Assembly (NCBI RefSeq): GCF_001623525.1 | Contig: NZ_CP015225.1 | Coordinates: forward strand, 6,646,501 to 6,710,500 | Length of the DNA: 64,000 bases | Direction of reading: 5' to 3' | Origin: Pseudomonas fluorescens | GTDB lineage: Bacteria > Pseudomonadota > Gammaproteobacteria > Pseudomonadales > Pseudomonadaceae | Shown here: in pieces, positions 50,139 through 59,368 of the stretch | How positions within the stretch are numbered: the stretch's first letter is position 1 | Layout of the letters: the number at the start of each line of letters is the position of its first letter | Position numbers and translations under genes: made by a program | Notes under the pieces: model-generated | The model's database searches: none | Told to the model about the DNA's origin: nothing | What the model saw: only the letters and a program-made list of their open reading frames with translations

Positions 50139-51164
50139 ATGACTGAACAGCGCCCGATTGCGGTCCTGGGAGGCGGGAGTTTCGGCACCGCCGTGGCTAA
50201 CCTGCTGGCCGAGAATGGTCACCCGGTGCGCCAGTGGATGCGTGACCCGGAACAGGCCGAGGCCATCCGGATCAATCGTGAGAACCCGCGTTACCTCAAG
50301 GGCATCAAGATCCGTCCGGAAGTGGAACCGGTTACTGACTTGCAGGCAACCCTGGAGGGCAGCGACCTGTTCTTCGTCGCCTTGCCGTCCAGCGCCTTGC
50401 GTTCGGTGCTGGCGCCCTACGCAGAATGCTTGAGCGGCAAGCTGTTGGTGAGCCTGACCAAGGGCATCGAAGCCAAGACCTTCAAGCTGATGAGCGAGAT
50501 TCTCGAAGAAATCGCGCCCAAGGCTCGGATCGGTGTGATCTCCGGGCCGAATCTGGCGCGGGAAATCGCCGAGCATGCGCTGACCGCCACGGTGGTCGCC
50601 AGTGAGGATGAGGAACTGTGCCAACGGGTCCAGGCGGCCTTGCATGGCCGCACCTTTCGGGTCTACGCCAGTGCCGACCGTTTCGGTGTGGAGCTGGGCG
50701 GGGCGTTGAAGAATGTCTATGCCATCATCGCCGGCATGGCGGTGGCGCTGGGTATGGGCGAGAACACCAAGAGCATGCTGATCACCCGTGCGCTGGCGGA
50801 AATGACCCGCTTTGCCGTCAGCCAGGGCGCCAATCCTATGACCTTCCTGGGATTGGCCGGTGTGGGCGACCTGATCGTCACCTGTTCATCGCCCAAGAGT
50901 CGCAACTACCAGGTCGGTTTTGCCCTCGGCCAAGGCTTGAGCCTCGACGAGGCCGTGTCGCGCCTGGGTGAAGTGGCCGAAGGGGTCAATACCCTCAAGG
51001 TGCTCAAGGCCAAGTCCCAGGAGGCGGGGGTGTACATGCCGCTGGTCGCCGGGCTGCACGCGATTCTGTTCGAAGGGCGCACGCTTGAGCAGGTGATCGA
51101 GCTGTTGATGCGTGGCGAACCGAAGACCGACGTCGATTTCATTTCCACCAGCGGGTTCAACTGA
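50139..51164 (+). CDS. gpsA: Glycerol-3-phosphate dehydrogenase [NAD(P)+]
   Basis: A 341-residue cytoplasmic enzyme that reduces dihydroxyacetone phosphate to sn-glycerol-3-phosphate for phospholipid synthesis. Rossmann motif [19 protein letters not shown], catalytic Lys region [13 protein letters not shown] and the family segment [19 protein letters not shown] are present. The ATG at 50139 (MTEQRPIAV) matches the usual length; an ATG at 50124 would add five residues. It is followed by a DUF4389 gene, as in P. aeruginosa. Confidence 0.97.
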   Translation: MTEQRPIAVLGGGSFGTAVANLLAENGHPVRQWMRDPEQAEAIRINRENPRYLKGIKIRPEVEPVTDLQATLEGSDLFFVALPSSALRSVLAPYAECLSGKLLVSLTKGIEAKTFKLMSEILEEIAPKARIGVISGPNLAREIAEHALTATVVASEDEELCQRVQAALHGRTFRVYASADRFGVELGGALKNVYAIIAGMAVALGMGENTKSMLITRALAEMTRFAVSQGANPMTFLGLAGVGDLIVTCSSPKSRNYQVGFALGQGLSLDEAVSRLGEVAEGVNTLKVLKAKSQEAGVYMPLVAGLHAILFEGRTLEQVIELLMRGEPKTDVDFISTSGFN

Positions 51165-51194
51165 ACCTTTATTGACCGCAAGCAGGAGCGAGCC

Positions 51195-51542
51195 ATGAAC
51201 GATCCGCAAGGGCAACCCCAATACGAATCCATCCTGCTGCGAGTGCTGTGGATGGTGATTTACCTGCTGGTCTGGCAGGTGGCGCAATTCATCCTCGGCG
51301 CCGTGGTGCTGGTGCAATTGATCTATCGGCTGATCTACGGCGCACCCAGCGCCAGCCTGATGAATTTCGGCGACAGCCTGAGCCAGTTCCTGGCCCAGAT
51401 AGGTCGTTTCGGCACCTTTCACAGCGATCAGAAACCCTGGCCGTTCGCGGACTGGCCGACCCCGCGCACGCCTGAAGGTGAAGCGCCTCACACCGTGGCA
51501 CCGGCGCCGCATCCCGCCCGGGACGAGGAGCCGAAGCTATGA
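51195..51542 (+). CDS. DUF4389 membrane protein
   Basis: A 115-residue protein with a central membrane region: two hydrophobic helices at about 13-47, MVIYLLVWQVAQFILGAVVL. The N-terminus is short and the C-terminal tail is Pro-rich (PFADWPTPRTPEGEAPHT). This fits DUF4389, a family of unknown function. AGGAG precedes the ATG at 51195. It overlaps sixA by 4 nt. Confidence 0.87.
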   Translation: MNDPQGQPQYESILLRVLWMVIYLLVWQVAQFILGAVVLVQLIYRLIYGAPSASLMNFGDSLSQFLAQIGRFGTFHSDQKPWPFADWPTPRTPEGEAPHTVAPAPHPARDEEPKL

Positions 51543-51991
51543 GGTTGTGGGTGTTGCGTCATGGTGAGGCTGAGCCGTACGGTGCCCGTCCCGATCCGGA
51601 GCGGGCCCTGACGGCTCACGGTCGCGAGGAGGTGTTGCGCAGTGCCGCGCAATTGATCGGCCAGCCCCTGACCGCCATTTATGCCAGTCCCTATCTGCGC
51701 GCCCAGCAGACCGCACAACTGGTGCGTGAGGCGCTGGGTTTTCAGCCTGAGCTGATCACGGTGAACTGGCTCACGCCGGACACCCAGCCGCAAAAAGTCC
51801 TGGAGCGCCTCGAGGACCAGGACAATGTGCTGCTGGTCAGCCATAACCCTTTGGTGGGTAGCCTGCTGGGCTTTCTGCAGCACGGTCATCTGCAACACCC
51901 CGAGCAAGTGCAAACCGCCGGCCTGGCCGAGCTGGAAGGCGACCTGCCGCTGGCCGGGGCGATGAAGCTCAAAGGGATCAGGCATCCCTGA
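51539..51991 (+). CDS. sixA: Phosphohistidine phosphatase SixA
   Basis: A 150-residue histidine phosphatase with the RHGEAEP motif at residues 7-13 (nucleophile His8), IYASPYLRAQQTA and SHNPLVGSLL. SixA removes phosphate from HPt domains or phosphotransfer proteins; in this region it could act on the relay served by the nearby hybrid kinase (speculative). It starts in the stop of the DUF4389 gene. Confidence 0.92.
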   Translation: MRLWVLRHGEAEPYGARPDPERALTAHGREEVLRSAAQLIGQPLTAIYASPYLRAQQTAQLVREALGFQPELITVNWLTPDTQPQKVLERLEDQDNVLLVSHNPLVGSLLGFLQHGHLQHPEQVQTAGLAELEGDLPLAGAMKLKGIRHP

Positions 51992-52043
51992 ACCGGTCGC
52001 TTGCAGGACTGGGCAAGACACCAATCACACAGGAAGGGCAACG

Positions 52044-52487
52044 ATGAGTCTGTGGCGCACCACCCCCAACATCGAGCAACTGAACGCCGCCGGTAAAAAT
52101 ACCATCAGTGAAATGCTGGACATTCGTTTCGAGTCTTTCGACGACGAATCCCTGACCGCCAGCATGGTGGTCGATCATCGCACCCACCAGCCGTTCGGCC
52201 TGCTGCATGGCGGTGCTTCGGTGGTGTTGGCCGAAACGGTCGGGTCCATGGCGGCCTATCTCTGTGTCGATGCCAGCAAGTTCTATTGCGTGGGCCTGGA
52301 GATCAATGCCAACCATCTGCGCGGTGTGCGTAGCGGACGGGTGACCGCCACGGCCCGGATGGTCCACCTGGGCCGCACTACCCAGGTCTGGGACATCCGC
52401 CTGGTCAATGACGAGGGCAAAGTCAACTGCGTGTCGCGCCTGACCATGGCCGTGGTGCCGCTGGGCGAGCAACCGCCGGCGCGTTGA
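52044..52487 (+). CDS. Hotdog-fold thioesterase (PaaI/YdiI type)
   Basis: A 147-residue acyl-CoA thioesterase-like protein. GLLHGGASVVLAETVGSMAA holds the active-site Glu helix and the HGG turn; NANHLRGVRSGRVTA is typical of YdiI/EntH. The ATG at 52044 has AGGAAGG upstream. It is followed by a REPIN. Confidence 0.92.
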   Translation: MSLWRTTPNIEQLNAAGKNTISEMLDIRFESFDDESLTASMVVDHRTHQPFGLLHGGASVVLAETVGSMAAYLCVDASKFYCVGLEINANHLRGVRSGRVTATARMVHLGRTTQVWDIRLVNDEGKVNCVSRLTMAVVPLGEQPPAR

Positions 52488-52523
52488 AACATGAATACAT
52501 GTTTGTGACTGATGGACCGCTCT

Positions 52524-52656
52524 TGTGGCGAGGGAGCTTGCTCCCGCTGGGCTGCGAAGCGGCCCCCTAAATCCATCGACGCGGTTAGCCTGGCACACCG
52601 CGTCGCCTGGTTTTGGGCCTGCTTCGCAGGCCAGCGGGAGCAAGCTCCCTCGCCAC
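52524..52656. repeat. REPIN, type A (long, 133 nt)
   Basis: Inverted REP pair. The centre contains CTGGCACACCGCGT, also found with one change in the REPIN at 56497. Confidence 0.9.
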
Positions 52657-52783
52657 AGGGTTTCATCGCTCATACAGCCCCATAGCCCAAGCCCGACTGT
52701 CATCATTCCTGTCAGTTACGGTCATTGCCGTGCCGTCGGGTTCTGCGGACAATCTGCCCCAGTTCCCCAATGGATCGGCTGTC

Positions 52784-53578
52784 ATGTCGCAACAGATTTT
52801 TTTCGCCCACGCCAACGGTTTTCCCTCGGCCACCTACGGCAAGCTGTTCGCCGCGCTGGCGCCGCAGTACCAGGTCGCGCATCTGGAGTTGCACGGCCAT
52901 GACCCGCGTTTTCCGGTGGACGATAATTGGCACAACCTGGTGGACGAACTGATCCATCACCTGGAGCAGCAACCGGCGCCGGTGTGGGGCGTCGGTCACT
53001 CCCTGGGCGGCGTGCTGCACCTGCACGCGGCGTTGCGCTGCCCCGAGCTGTATCGTGGCGTGGTCATGCTCGATTCGCCGCTGCTGACCCGTACCGACCA
53101 GTGGGTGATCCTGGCCGCCAAGCGCCTGGGCTTCATTGACCGCCTGACGCCAGCGGGCCGGACCCTGGGTCGGCGTGAGGAGTTCGCCGACCTGGCGTCG
53201 GCCCGGCAGTATTTTGCCGGCAAGACCCTGTTCCGCAGCTTTGATCCGGATTGCTTCGACGCCTACCTGCAACACGGTCTGCAACAAGTCGGCGACCGGT
53301 TGCGGCTGCGCTTCGACCCGGCCACCGAAATCAGCATTTACCGCGGCGTGCCGCACACCAGCCCCGGGCGGCCCCGTAAGCTCAAGGTGCCGCTGGCCGT
53401 GGTGCGCGGGCGGCAGAGTCGCGTGGTGATGCGTCATCACACCCGTTCGGTGGGACGTATGCTCCATGGCGAATCCTTGAGCATGCCCGGCGGCCATATG
53501 TTCCCCCTCGAACGTCCGCAGGACACGGCCAACCTGCTCAAGAACCTGTTCCAGCGTTGGGAAGGGCGCAGCGCATGA
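52784..53578 (+). CDS. Alpha/beta hydrolase
   Basis: A 264-residue protein. The start MSQQIFFAHANGFPSATYG is the oxyanion region typical of this Pseudomonas family. The nucleophile elbow is GVGHSLGG; a His in MPGGHMFPLERP completes the triad. No clear substrate. It overlaps the next hydrolase gene by 4 nt. Confidence 0.9.
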   Translation: MSQQIFFAHANGFPSATYGKLFAALAPQYQVAHLELHGHDPRFPVDDNWHNLVDELIHHLEQQPAPVWGVGHSLGGVLHLHAALRCPELYRGVVMLDSPLLTRTDQWVILAAKRLGFIDRLTPAGRTLGRREEFADLASARQYFAGKTLFRSFDPDCFDAYLQHGLQQVGDRLRLRFDPATEISIYRGVPHTSPGRPRKLKVPLAVVRGRQSRVVMRHHTRSVGRMLHGESLSMPGGHMFPLERPQDTANLLKNLFQRWEGRSA

Positions 53579-54426
53579 GTGTGGTCGAGGAAGTCCGCCT
53601 GAGCTTGCCGCACATCGAACTGGCGGCCCACCTGTTCGGGCCGGAAGATGGACTGCCGGTAATTGCCCTGCATGGCTGGCTGGACAACGCCAACAGTTTC
53701 GCCCGCCTGGCGCCCAGGCTCGAGGGCCTGCGGGTGATCGCCCTGGACATGGCCGGCCACGGTCACTCCGGGCATCGGCCACTCGGTGCCGGTTATGCCC
53801 TGTGGGACTACGCCCACGATGTGCTGCAAGTCGCCGAGCAACTGGGCTTGAAGCGTTTCGCCCTGTTGGGGCACTCCATGGGTGCCATTGTCTCGCTGGT
53901 GCTGGCCGGCTCCCTGCCGGAGCGGGTGACGCACCTGGGGTTGATCGACGGGGTCATTCCTCCGACAGCCAAAGGCGATAATGCGGCCGAACGCATGGGC
54001 ATGGCCCTGCAAGCCCAGTTGGATTTGCAGCAAAAACGCAAGCCAGTCTACAAAACCCTCGACCGGGCCATCGAAGCGCGTATGAAGGGGCTGGTAGCGG
54101 TCAGCCGCGAGGCCGCCGAGTTACTGGCCCAGCGCGGCCTGATGCCGGTGCCCGGGGGCTATACATGGCGCACCGACAACCGCCTGACCCTGCCATCGCC
54201 CCTGCGCCTGACCGAGGAGCAGGCCATGGCGTTCGTTGCACGGGTCGCTTGTCCGGCGCATCTGGTGGTGGCCGCCGACGGCATGCTGGCCCAGCACCCG
54301 GAGTTGCTGGAGCGTCTACCCTTCAGTCATGAGCAGTTGCCCGGCGGCCATCATCTACACCTGAACGACGAGGTCGGTGCCACGCTTGTAGCAGACTGTT
54401 TCAATCGGTTCTTCACCGTTCCTTGA
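53575..54426 (+). CDS. Alpha/beta hydrolase, second of a pair
   Basis: A 283-residue hydrolase with the oxyanion segment ALHGWLDNANSF, nucleophile elbow LGHSMGA, and His in PGGHHLHLND. It starts in the stop of the upstream hydrolase (ATGA), so the two are co-translated. Similar to carboxylesterase/lipase-like hydrolases; the substrate is unknown. Confidence 0.9.
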   Translation: MSVVEEVRLSLPHIELAAHLFGPEDGLPVIALHGWLDNANSFARLAPRLEGLRVIALDMAGHGHSGHRPLGAGYALWDYAHDVLQVAEQLGLKRFALLGHSMGAIVSLVLAGSLPERVTHLGLIDGVIPPTAKGDNAAERMGMALQAQLDLQQKRKPVYKTLDRAIEARMKGLVAVSREAAELLAQRGLMPVPGGYTWRTDNRLTLPSPLRLTEEQAMAFVARVACPAHLVVAADGMLAQHPELLERLPFSHEQLPGGHHLHLNDEVGATLVADCFNRFFTVP

Positions 54427-54475
54427 CTTGCGGCGGGCAACTGTCGAGGCTGGGCGGGTTGAAAGGGAGACAACC

Positions 54476-54559
54476 ATGACAGACCTCTGTTTATCAGCCT
54501 CGGGGTGCATCGACGACGCCCGTTGCGTCCAAGCGTCCCAGGCCAAGCCGACCCGATGA
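54476..54559 (+). CDS. 27-residue leader ORF coupled to the DUF4892 gene
   Basis: A short ORF with a strong ribosome site (AAAGGGAG 5-12 nt upstream) encoding a 27-residue peptide that begins MTDLCLSASGC and ends QAKPTR. It has three Cys. Its TGA overlaps the ATG of the DUF4892 gene (ATGA), which has no good ribosome site of its own. It could couple translation or regulate it. It has no recognised homologue; whether it is really expressed is inferred from spacing only. Confidence 0.5.
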   Translation: MTDLCLSASGCIDDARCVQASQAKPTR

Positions 54560-55374
54560 AATCATCCGTTCACTCACTCGTCCTGCTGGTGCTGGCCTGC
54601 TTCAGCCCGGCGTCGTTCGCCGTCGATGTGCCAGGCAGTCGCGACCTGGAGCGTGTGCCGCGCATGCCCGACGCGCAGATTGTCGATTACCGGCAAACCA
54701 GCGACCTGGAACGCATCTATCCCATGGGCTCGATCCGCAAGATCAGCGGCCAGTTGCGCTTCGACGGCCAGGTCGATGCCCGGGGGAACGCCACGTCTGT
54801 TACTTACGAACTGCCGCCGGAACATTCCGCCACCCAGGCCTTTACTGCCGCGCGCGAAGCGTTGCAGAAACAGGACGCCGAGCTGTTGTTCTGGTGCCAG
54901 GCCCGCGATTGCGGCGAAAGCAGCCTGTGGGCCAACGACGTCTTCGGCAATGCCAAGCTCTATGGCGCCGACAACGGCCAGGCCTTCCTGCTGCTGCGCC
55001 TGGCGCCGCCCGCGGACAACACGCTGATTGCGCTGTATGCCATCACCCGCGGCAATCGCAAGGCCTACCTGCATGTCGAGCAGTTCGAGGCGAATGCACC
55101 GCTGGGGGACCTGCTGCCGACGTCCGCCACGCTGCTGCGCCAGCTCAAGGACACTGGGGGCCTGGATTTGCCGCGTCTTGCCGGTGAGCCAGACGACACC
55201 TGGTTGCGCCTGTTGTCCCGGGCGCTGAACCTGGACACGGGCTTGCGGGTCAGTATCGCCGGTCCCCGGGCCGAGGATTGGATTGAGGCGCTGGCGGGCC
55301 AGGGCGTTCGGGCGGCGCGCATGGAGGCCGCCAGCGGCGAGGCGGCGGGATTGCACCTGGAGTTGCTGCGCTAA
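54556..55374 (+). CDS. Exported DUF4892 protein
   Basis: A 272-residue protein with a signal peptide (to about 22, ASFA). The mature sequence has GSRDLERVPRMPDAQIVDYRQ and LFWCQARDCGESSLWANDVFGNAKLYG, typical of DUF4892, of unknown function and probably periplasmic or outer-membrane associated. Translation is likely coupled to the upstream 27-codon ORF. The next gene is an AI-2E-family exporter 64 bases on. Confidence 0.85.
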   Translation: MKSSVHSLVLLVLACFSPASFAVDVPGSRDLERVPRMPDAQIVDYRQTSDLERIYPMGSIRKISGQLRFDGQVDARGNATSVTYELPPEHSATQAFTAAREALQKQDAELLFWCQARDCGESSLWANDVFGNAKLYGADNGQAFLLLRLAPPADNTLIALYAITRGNRKAYLHVEQFEANAPLGDLLPTSATLLRQLKDTGGLDLPRLAGEPDDTWLRLLSRALNLDTGLRVSIAGPRAEDWIEALAGQGVRAARMEAASGEAAGLHLELLR

Positions 55375-55438
55375 GCTGTCTCGGGGCCGCGGGTTTCACG
55401 CCGTTGCCTCGCTCCTGTTCATTTTTTCGAGACCCTAC

Positions 55439-56476
55439 ATGATCAATAACGATCGGCTGTTGGTGCAGATCCTGCTCCTGGTGTTGTTCGGCGCAAGCCT
55501 CTGGGTCATGGCGCCGTTCTGGTCGGCGCTGTTCTGGGGGGCGGTGCTGGCGTTCGCCAGTTGGCCGCTGATGCGCCTGCTGACCCGCTGGGTCAATGGC
55601 CGCGAATCCCTGGCGGCGGCGCTGCTGACAGTAGGCTGGATGTTGTTGGTGGCGGTGCCGCTGGTGTGGCTGGGTTTCAACCTGGCCGACCATGTGCGCG
55701 ATGCCACCGCGTTCATCAAGGACGCACAGGTCGACGGCCTGCCCGAAGCCCCGACCTGGTTGGCCGGTGTACCGCTGGTGGGCGAACGGCTGGTCGGCAT
55801 CTGGAACAGCATCGACCAGCAGGGGGCCGCGCTGATGGTGTCCGCCAGGCCTTACCTGGGGCAGGTCGGCAACTGGCTGCTGGCGCGCAGTGCACAGATT
55901 GGTGGTGGCATACTCGAGCTGACCCTGAGTATCGTGTTCGTGTTCTTTTTCTATCGCGACGGCCCGCGCCTGGCGGTATTCGTCCACGGGTTGCTGGAGC
56001 GTCTGATCGGCGACCGGGCCGGTTACTACATCGAGCTGGTGGCCGGTACGGTGCAACGGGTGGTCAACGGCGTGATTGGCACCGCGGCGGCCCAGGCCGT
56101 GCTGGCGCTGATCGGCTTCCTGATCGCCGGGGTCCCGGGGGCGCTGGTGCTGGGTATCGTCACGTTCCTGTTGAGCCTGATCCCCATGGGGCCACCGCTG
56201 GTGTGGATCCCCGCAACGGCGTGGCTGGCGTGGAAGGGTGAGTACGGGATGGCGGTGTTCCTGGGCATTTGGGGCACGTTCATCATCAGTGGCGTGGACA
56301 ACGTGCTCAAGCCTTACCTGATCAGCCGTGGCGGAAACCTGCCCTTGGTCATCGTGCTGCTGGGGGTGTTCGGCGGGTTGATTGCCTTCGGTTTCATCGG
56401 CCTGTTCATCGGCCCGACCCTGCTGGCGGTGGCGTATAGCCTGTTGACGGACTGGAGCAAAAGCCAGGCGCGGTAA
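55439..56476 (+). CDS. AI-2E family transporter
   Basis: A 345-residue membrane protein of the TqsA/PerM family with eight predicted helices. Features are the N-terminal hairpin of helices, a central soluble insert (about 90-145) and FLLSLIPMGPPLVWIPATAWLAW plus GVFGGLIAFGFIGLFIGPTLLAVAY, family signatures. Members export or permit passage of small molecules (TqsA: AI-2) or work as Na+/H+ exchangers. It contains a G6 run at 55526-55531 that leaves the frame intact. Confidence 0.88.
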   Translation: MINNDRLLVQILLLVLFGASLWVMAPFWSALFWGAVLAFASWPLMRLLTRWVNGRESLAAALLTVGWMLLVAVPLVWLGFNLADHVRDATAFIKDAQVDGLPEAPTWLAGVPLVGERLVGIWNSIDQQGAALMVSARPYLGQVGNWLLARSAQIGGGILELTLSIVFVFFFYRDGPRLAVFVHGLLERLIGDRAGYYIELVAGTVQRVVNGVIGTAAAQAVLALIGFLIAGVPGALVLGIVTFLLSLIPMGPPLVWIPATAWLAWKGEYGMAVFLGIWGTFIISGVDNVLKPYLISRGGNLPLVIVLLGVFGGLIAFGFIGLFIGPTLLAVAYSLLTDWSKSQAR

Positions 56477-56496
56477 CCCCGGCAAGCCCAAGACCC

Positions 56497-56629
56497 TGTG
56501 GCGAGGGAGCTTGCTCCCGCTGGGTTGCGCAGCGACCCCAAACCAATTTTTTCGATATACCTGACACACCGCGTTGTCTGGCTTTAAGGGCTGCTGCGCA
56601 GCCCAGCGGGAGCAAGCTCCCTCGCCACA
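56497..56629. repeat. REPIN, type A (long, 133 nt)
   Basis: Inverted REP pair with the shared centre motif CTGACACACCGCGT. Confidence 0.9.
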
Positions 56630-56692
56630 GGGTTATCGTCGATCAATCAACCGCGAACCTGGCTCCCGAACGGCCAAGTGTGTACGGATGAA

Positions 56693-57415
56693 TCAGGTCG
56701 CCACGTTCAGGTGTTTCCCTACAGTGGCGACGTTATCCAGCGAGTATTGTCGGCTGAGGTTGGCGATCATTCTGTTCAACGCTTCGCTGACATTGGCCTG
56801 TTCGGTGGAACTGTCGCTGCGGCGACCGGCCTGCAAGGCGCTGCTCAGTTCGCTGGCGGTGGCGTCGCCATCGGCATCGAGCTGGCTGAACAGCTCTTCA
56901 CCGGAGCCCTGTTGCGGTGGTGGCGGTGGTGCAAGGCTGGCGGCGAGTTCGTCGAGGCTGACAGTGCCGTCTTCATTCTTGTCCAACGCCGAGAACACTT
57001 GCTGGCTGTCGGCATCGCTGTCCGTGCTGGCCAAGCCGTTGCTCAACTCATCGCTGCTGACCGAGCCATCACCGTCGGTGTCCAGGACGCTGAGCAGCGC
57101 ATCGGCCAGTTCGGTATTCGGCGCCTGGCTCCGTGGCGGCGGAGGTGGTGGCGCCATTGCGGCCATTTCCTCGCTGCTCAGGTCACCACTACCGTCACTG
57201 TCCAGGTCGCCGAAATTGTCGCTCAGGCTGACCAGGATGCCATCGTCGTTTTTTTGCGACAGGGCGGTGCTCAACTCTTCCTGATTGACCGAACCGTCGC
57301 CGTCACTGTCGAGCTTGCTCAGCAGTTCCTTTTGAAACTGCTGGCTGCGGGCACTGCTGGTTGCGGTACTGCTGGTGCTGGTATAGGTGGAGTAACTGCT
57401 GACGCTACCGATCAT
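56693..57415 (-). CDS. Multi-EF-hand calcium-binding protein (XopAW-like)
   Basis: A 240-residue, strongly acidic protein with four canonical EF-hand loops: DSDGDGSVNQEE (36-47), DSDGSGDLSSEE (72-83), DTDGDGSVSSDE (112-123) and DKNEDGTVSLDE (145-156). A shortened fifth loop starts at Asp180 (DADGDATASE). Two poly-Pro linkers (six and five Pro) separate the pairs. A Ser/Thr-rich N-terminus (residues 3-24) has no Sec signal; such ends can be type III or other secretion signals. Similar proteins are annotated as XopAW-family Ca2+-binding effectors. No secretion system is in the window. Confidence 0.83.
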   Translation of the reverse strand: MIGSVSSYSTYTSTSSTATSSARSQQFQKELLSKLDSDGDGSVNQEELSTALSQKNDDGILVSLSDNFGDLDSDGSGDLSSEEMAAMAPPPPPPRSQAPNTELADALLSVLDTDGDGSVSSDELSNGLASTDSDADSQQVFSALDKNEDGTVSLDELAASLAPPPPPQQGSGEELFSQLDADGDATASELSSALQAGRRSDSSTEQANVSEALNRMIANLSRQYSLDNVATVGKHLNVAT

Positions 57416-57526
57416 GGGCGCTCTCCTTGGGCTGGGATAGCCGGTGGGTGCACCGGCTTATGCAGCCTCTGCGAGGGAGTTGTCTGGGGTGTGTGGAGTT
57501 TGTACCGAGAGAAATACACGGCGTTC

Positions 57527-57556
57527 GCTCCTGTGGGAGCTTGCTCCCACAGGAGC
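57527..57556. repeat. Perfect 30-bp palindrome (REP type B)
   Basis: GCTCCTGTGGGAGC-TT-GCTCCCACAGGAGC, with perfect 14-bp arms. It lies 11 nt beyond the stop of the sensor kinase and may act as its terminator-like hairpin. Confidence 0.85.
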
Positions 57557-57567
57557 GATAAGAGGGC

Positions 57568-58610
57568 TTAGAGACGAGGCAGGCTGATCACCGCTGTCAA
57601 ACCACCCCCTGGCGTCTCTTCCAGGGTCAATTGCCCGCCCAGGCGTTCGGTGGCTTCCCGGGCGATGGTCATGCCCAGGCCGACGCCGCCGGAGTTGCGG
57701 TTGCGTGAGCCTTCCAGGCGAAAGAACGGCTCGAACACCGCCTCGCGTTTGTCCGCCGCAATACCGGGACCATGGTCGATGACTCGAATCAGCACCTGCT
57801 TATGTTGGTCTTCCAGGCTGATCAAGGCATGACCGGCGTAGCGCAGGGCATTGTCGATGAGGTTGTTGAGGCACGAACGCAGCGCCATCGGTTGCACCTG
57901 CAGCGGTGCACAGCTACCGCTGACCTGTACATCGGCGCCCTGGTCCTGGGCGTTTTCGCTCAACGATTCCACCAAGGCCTGCACGTCCATCCATTGCAAC
58001 GCTTCACTGGTGCGCTGTTCGTGCAAGTAGGTGAGGGTGGCATCGAGCATGCCGATCATGTCGTCCAGGTCCTGGCGCATCTGGCCTTGCAGCTTGATGT
58101 CATCGATCTGCTCCAGGCGCAGCTTGAGCCGCGAAAGCGGCGTGCGCAGGTCATGGGACACCGCGCCGAGCATGCGCGAACGCTGCTGCACCTGCTCGCG
58201 AATCCGTTGCTGCATCAGGTTGAACGTATGGGCTGCCTGTCGCGCTTCACGGGGGCCGTTTTCATCCAGCGGCGGGCTGTCGAGGTTTTCGCTCAGGCGC
58301 TCGGCCGCATCGCTCAGGCGCTGGATGGGGCGGGTCAGGAGCTTGGCGCCGTACCAGGCCGCGATGATCAGGCACACGAATTGAAAGGTCAGCGGCACCA
58401 GCGGGCCGCCGAACCAGGGGCGCGCAGGGCGGTTAGGGGGCGGGCCGAAGCGCGGGGGCTTTCGGCCTGTCGGGAGAATTCCGGCGGTGGCCCGGGAGGC
58501 GGCCTGTCGTATTGAGAAAACCAGGCAAACGCCAACAGGTGCGCCAGGACAATCGCCAGCAACAGCACGCCAAACAGGCGGCCGAACAGAGAGTCGAGGC
58601 GCAGTTGCAT
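57568..58610 (-). pseudogene. Sensor histidine kinase, frameshifted near the N-terminus
   Basis: The first part (ATG 58610) reads MQLRLDSLFGRLFGVLLLAI… with TM1 and a Pro-rich periplasmic start. The rest of the kinase is in another frame: TM2 (PLVPLTFQFVCLIIAAWYGA), HAMP, HisKA (GAVSHDLRTPLSRL), and ATPase boxes (NLIDNALRYA, DHGPGI, GGVGLGMTI), ending at 57568. The total is one base short of a full frame. One extra base in the G5 run at 58436-58440 would join the two parts to 347 residues (…SARPPNRPARPWFGG…). The location is inferred, as the Pro-rich region is variable. It overlaps the regulator gene by 1 nt (TGATG). Confidence 0.75.
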
Positions 58611-59368
58611 CAACCGATGTCCCGCGCGTCGAACAAGTAGCCTTCACCACGCACGGTCTTGATCAGTTGCGGGGCCTTGGGGTCGTCGCCCAGCTTCTGG
58701 CGCAGGCGTGATACAAGCAGGTCGATGCTGCGGTCGAAGGCCTCGATGGAGCGCCCGCGAGCCGCGTCCAGCAGTTGTTCGCGGCTGAGCACCCGGCGCG
58801 GTCGTTCGATGAAGACCCACAACAGGCGAAACTCGGCATTGGACAGGGGCACCACCAGCCCATTGGCGGAGATCAGTTGGCGCAGCACACTGTTGAGCCG
58901 CCAGTTGTCGAAACGGATATTGGCCCGATGCTCGCTGCGGTCGTCGCGCACCCGGCGCAGGATGGTCTGGATACGCGCCACCAGCTCCCTGGGTTCGAAT
59001 GGTTTGGCCATGTAGTCATCGGCGCCCAGCTCCAGGCCGATGATGCGGTCGGTGGGCTCGCAGCGGGCGGTGAGCATCAGGATCGGGATGTCCGATTCGG
59101 CGCGCAGCCAGCGGCACAACTGCAAGCCATCTTCACCCGGTAGCATCAGGTCGAGCACGATCACGTCGAAGTGCTCGGCCTGCATTGCCTGGCGCATGGC
59201 CGCGCCATCGGTCACGCCGCTGGCCCGGATGCTGAAACGGGCCAGGTAATCGATCAGCAGCTCGCGGATCGGCACGTCGTCGTCGACGATCAGCGCGCGG
59301 GTACTCCAGCGCTTGTCGTCGTCGGACACTTTTTGATCGTCAGAATTTGCAACAGGGGTGTTCTGCAT
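58610..59368 (-). CDS. OmpR-family response regulator
   Basis: A 252-residue protein. Its receiver domain (about 23-138) has acidic pair IVDDD, phospho-acceptor Asp73 (VIVLDLMLPG) and Lys122. A winged-helix effector domain (about 155-248) has SIDLLVSRLRQKLGDD and VRGEGYLF. Start ATG 59368; an in-frame start at 59404 is possible, and both lack a strong Shine-Dalgarno. It forms an operon with the broken kinase downstream. The stimulus is unknown. Confidence 0.9.
   Translation of the reverse strand: MQNTPVANSDDQKVSDDDKRWSTRALIVDDDVPIRELLIDYLARFSIRASGVTDGAAMRQAMQAEHFDVIVLDLMLPGEDGLQLCRWLRAESDIPILMLTARCEPTDRIIGLELGADDYMAKPFEPRELVARIQTILRRVRDDRSEHRANIRFDNWRLNSVLRQLISANGLVVPLSNAEFRLLWVFIERPRRVLSREQLLDAARGRSIEAFDRSIDLLVSRLRQKLGDDPKAPQLIKTVRGEGYLFDARDIG

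Noticed and set aside
58440..58650. Taking the sensor kinase from an upstream ATG at 58650 in the second frame
   Set aside because: That N-terminus reads out of frame over the regulator gene and has no TM1, whereas the other frame encodes a canonical first membrane helix starting at 58610.
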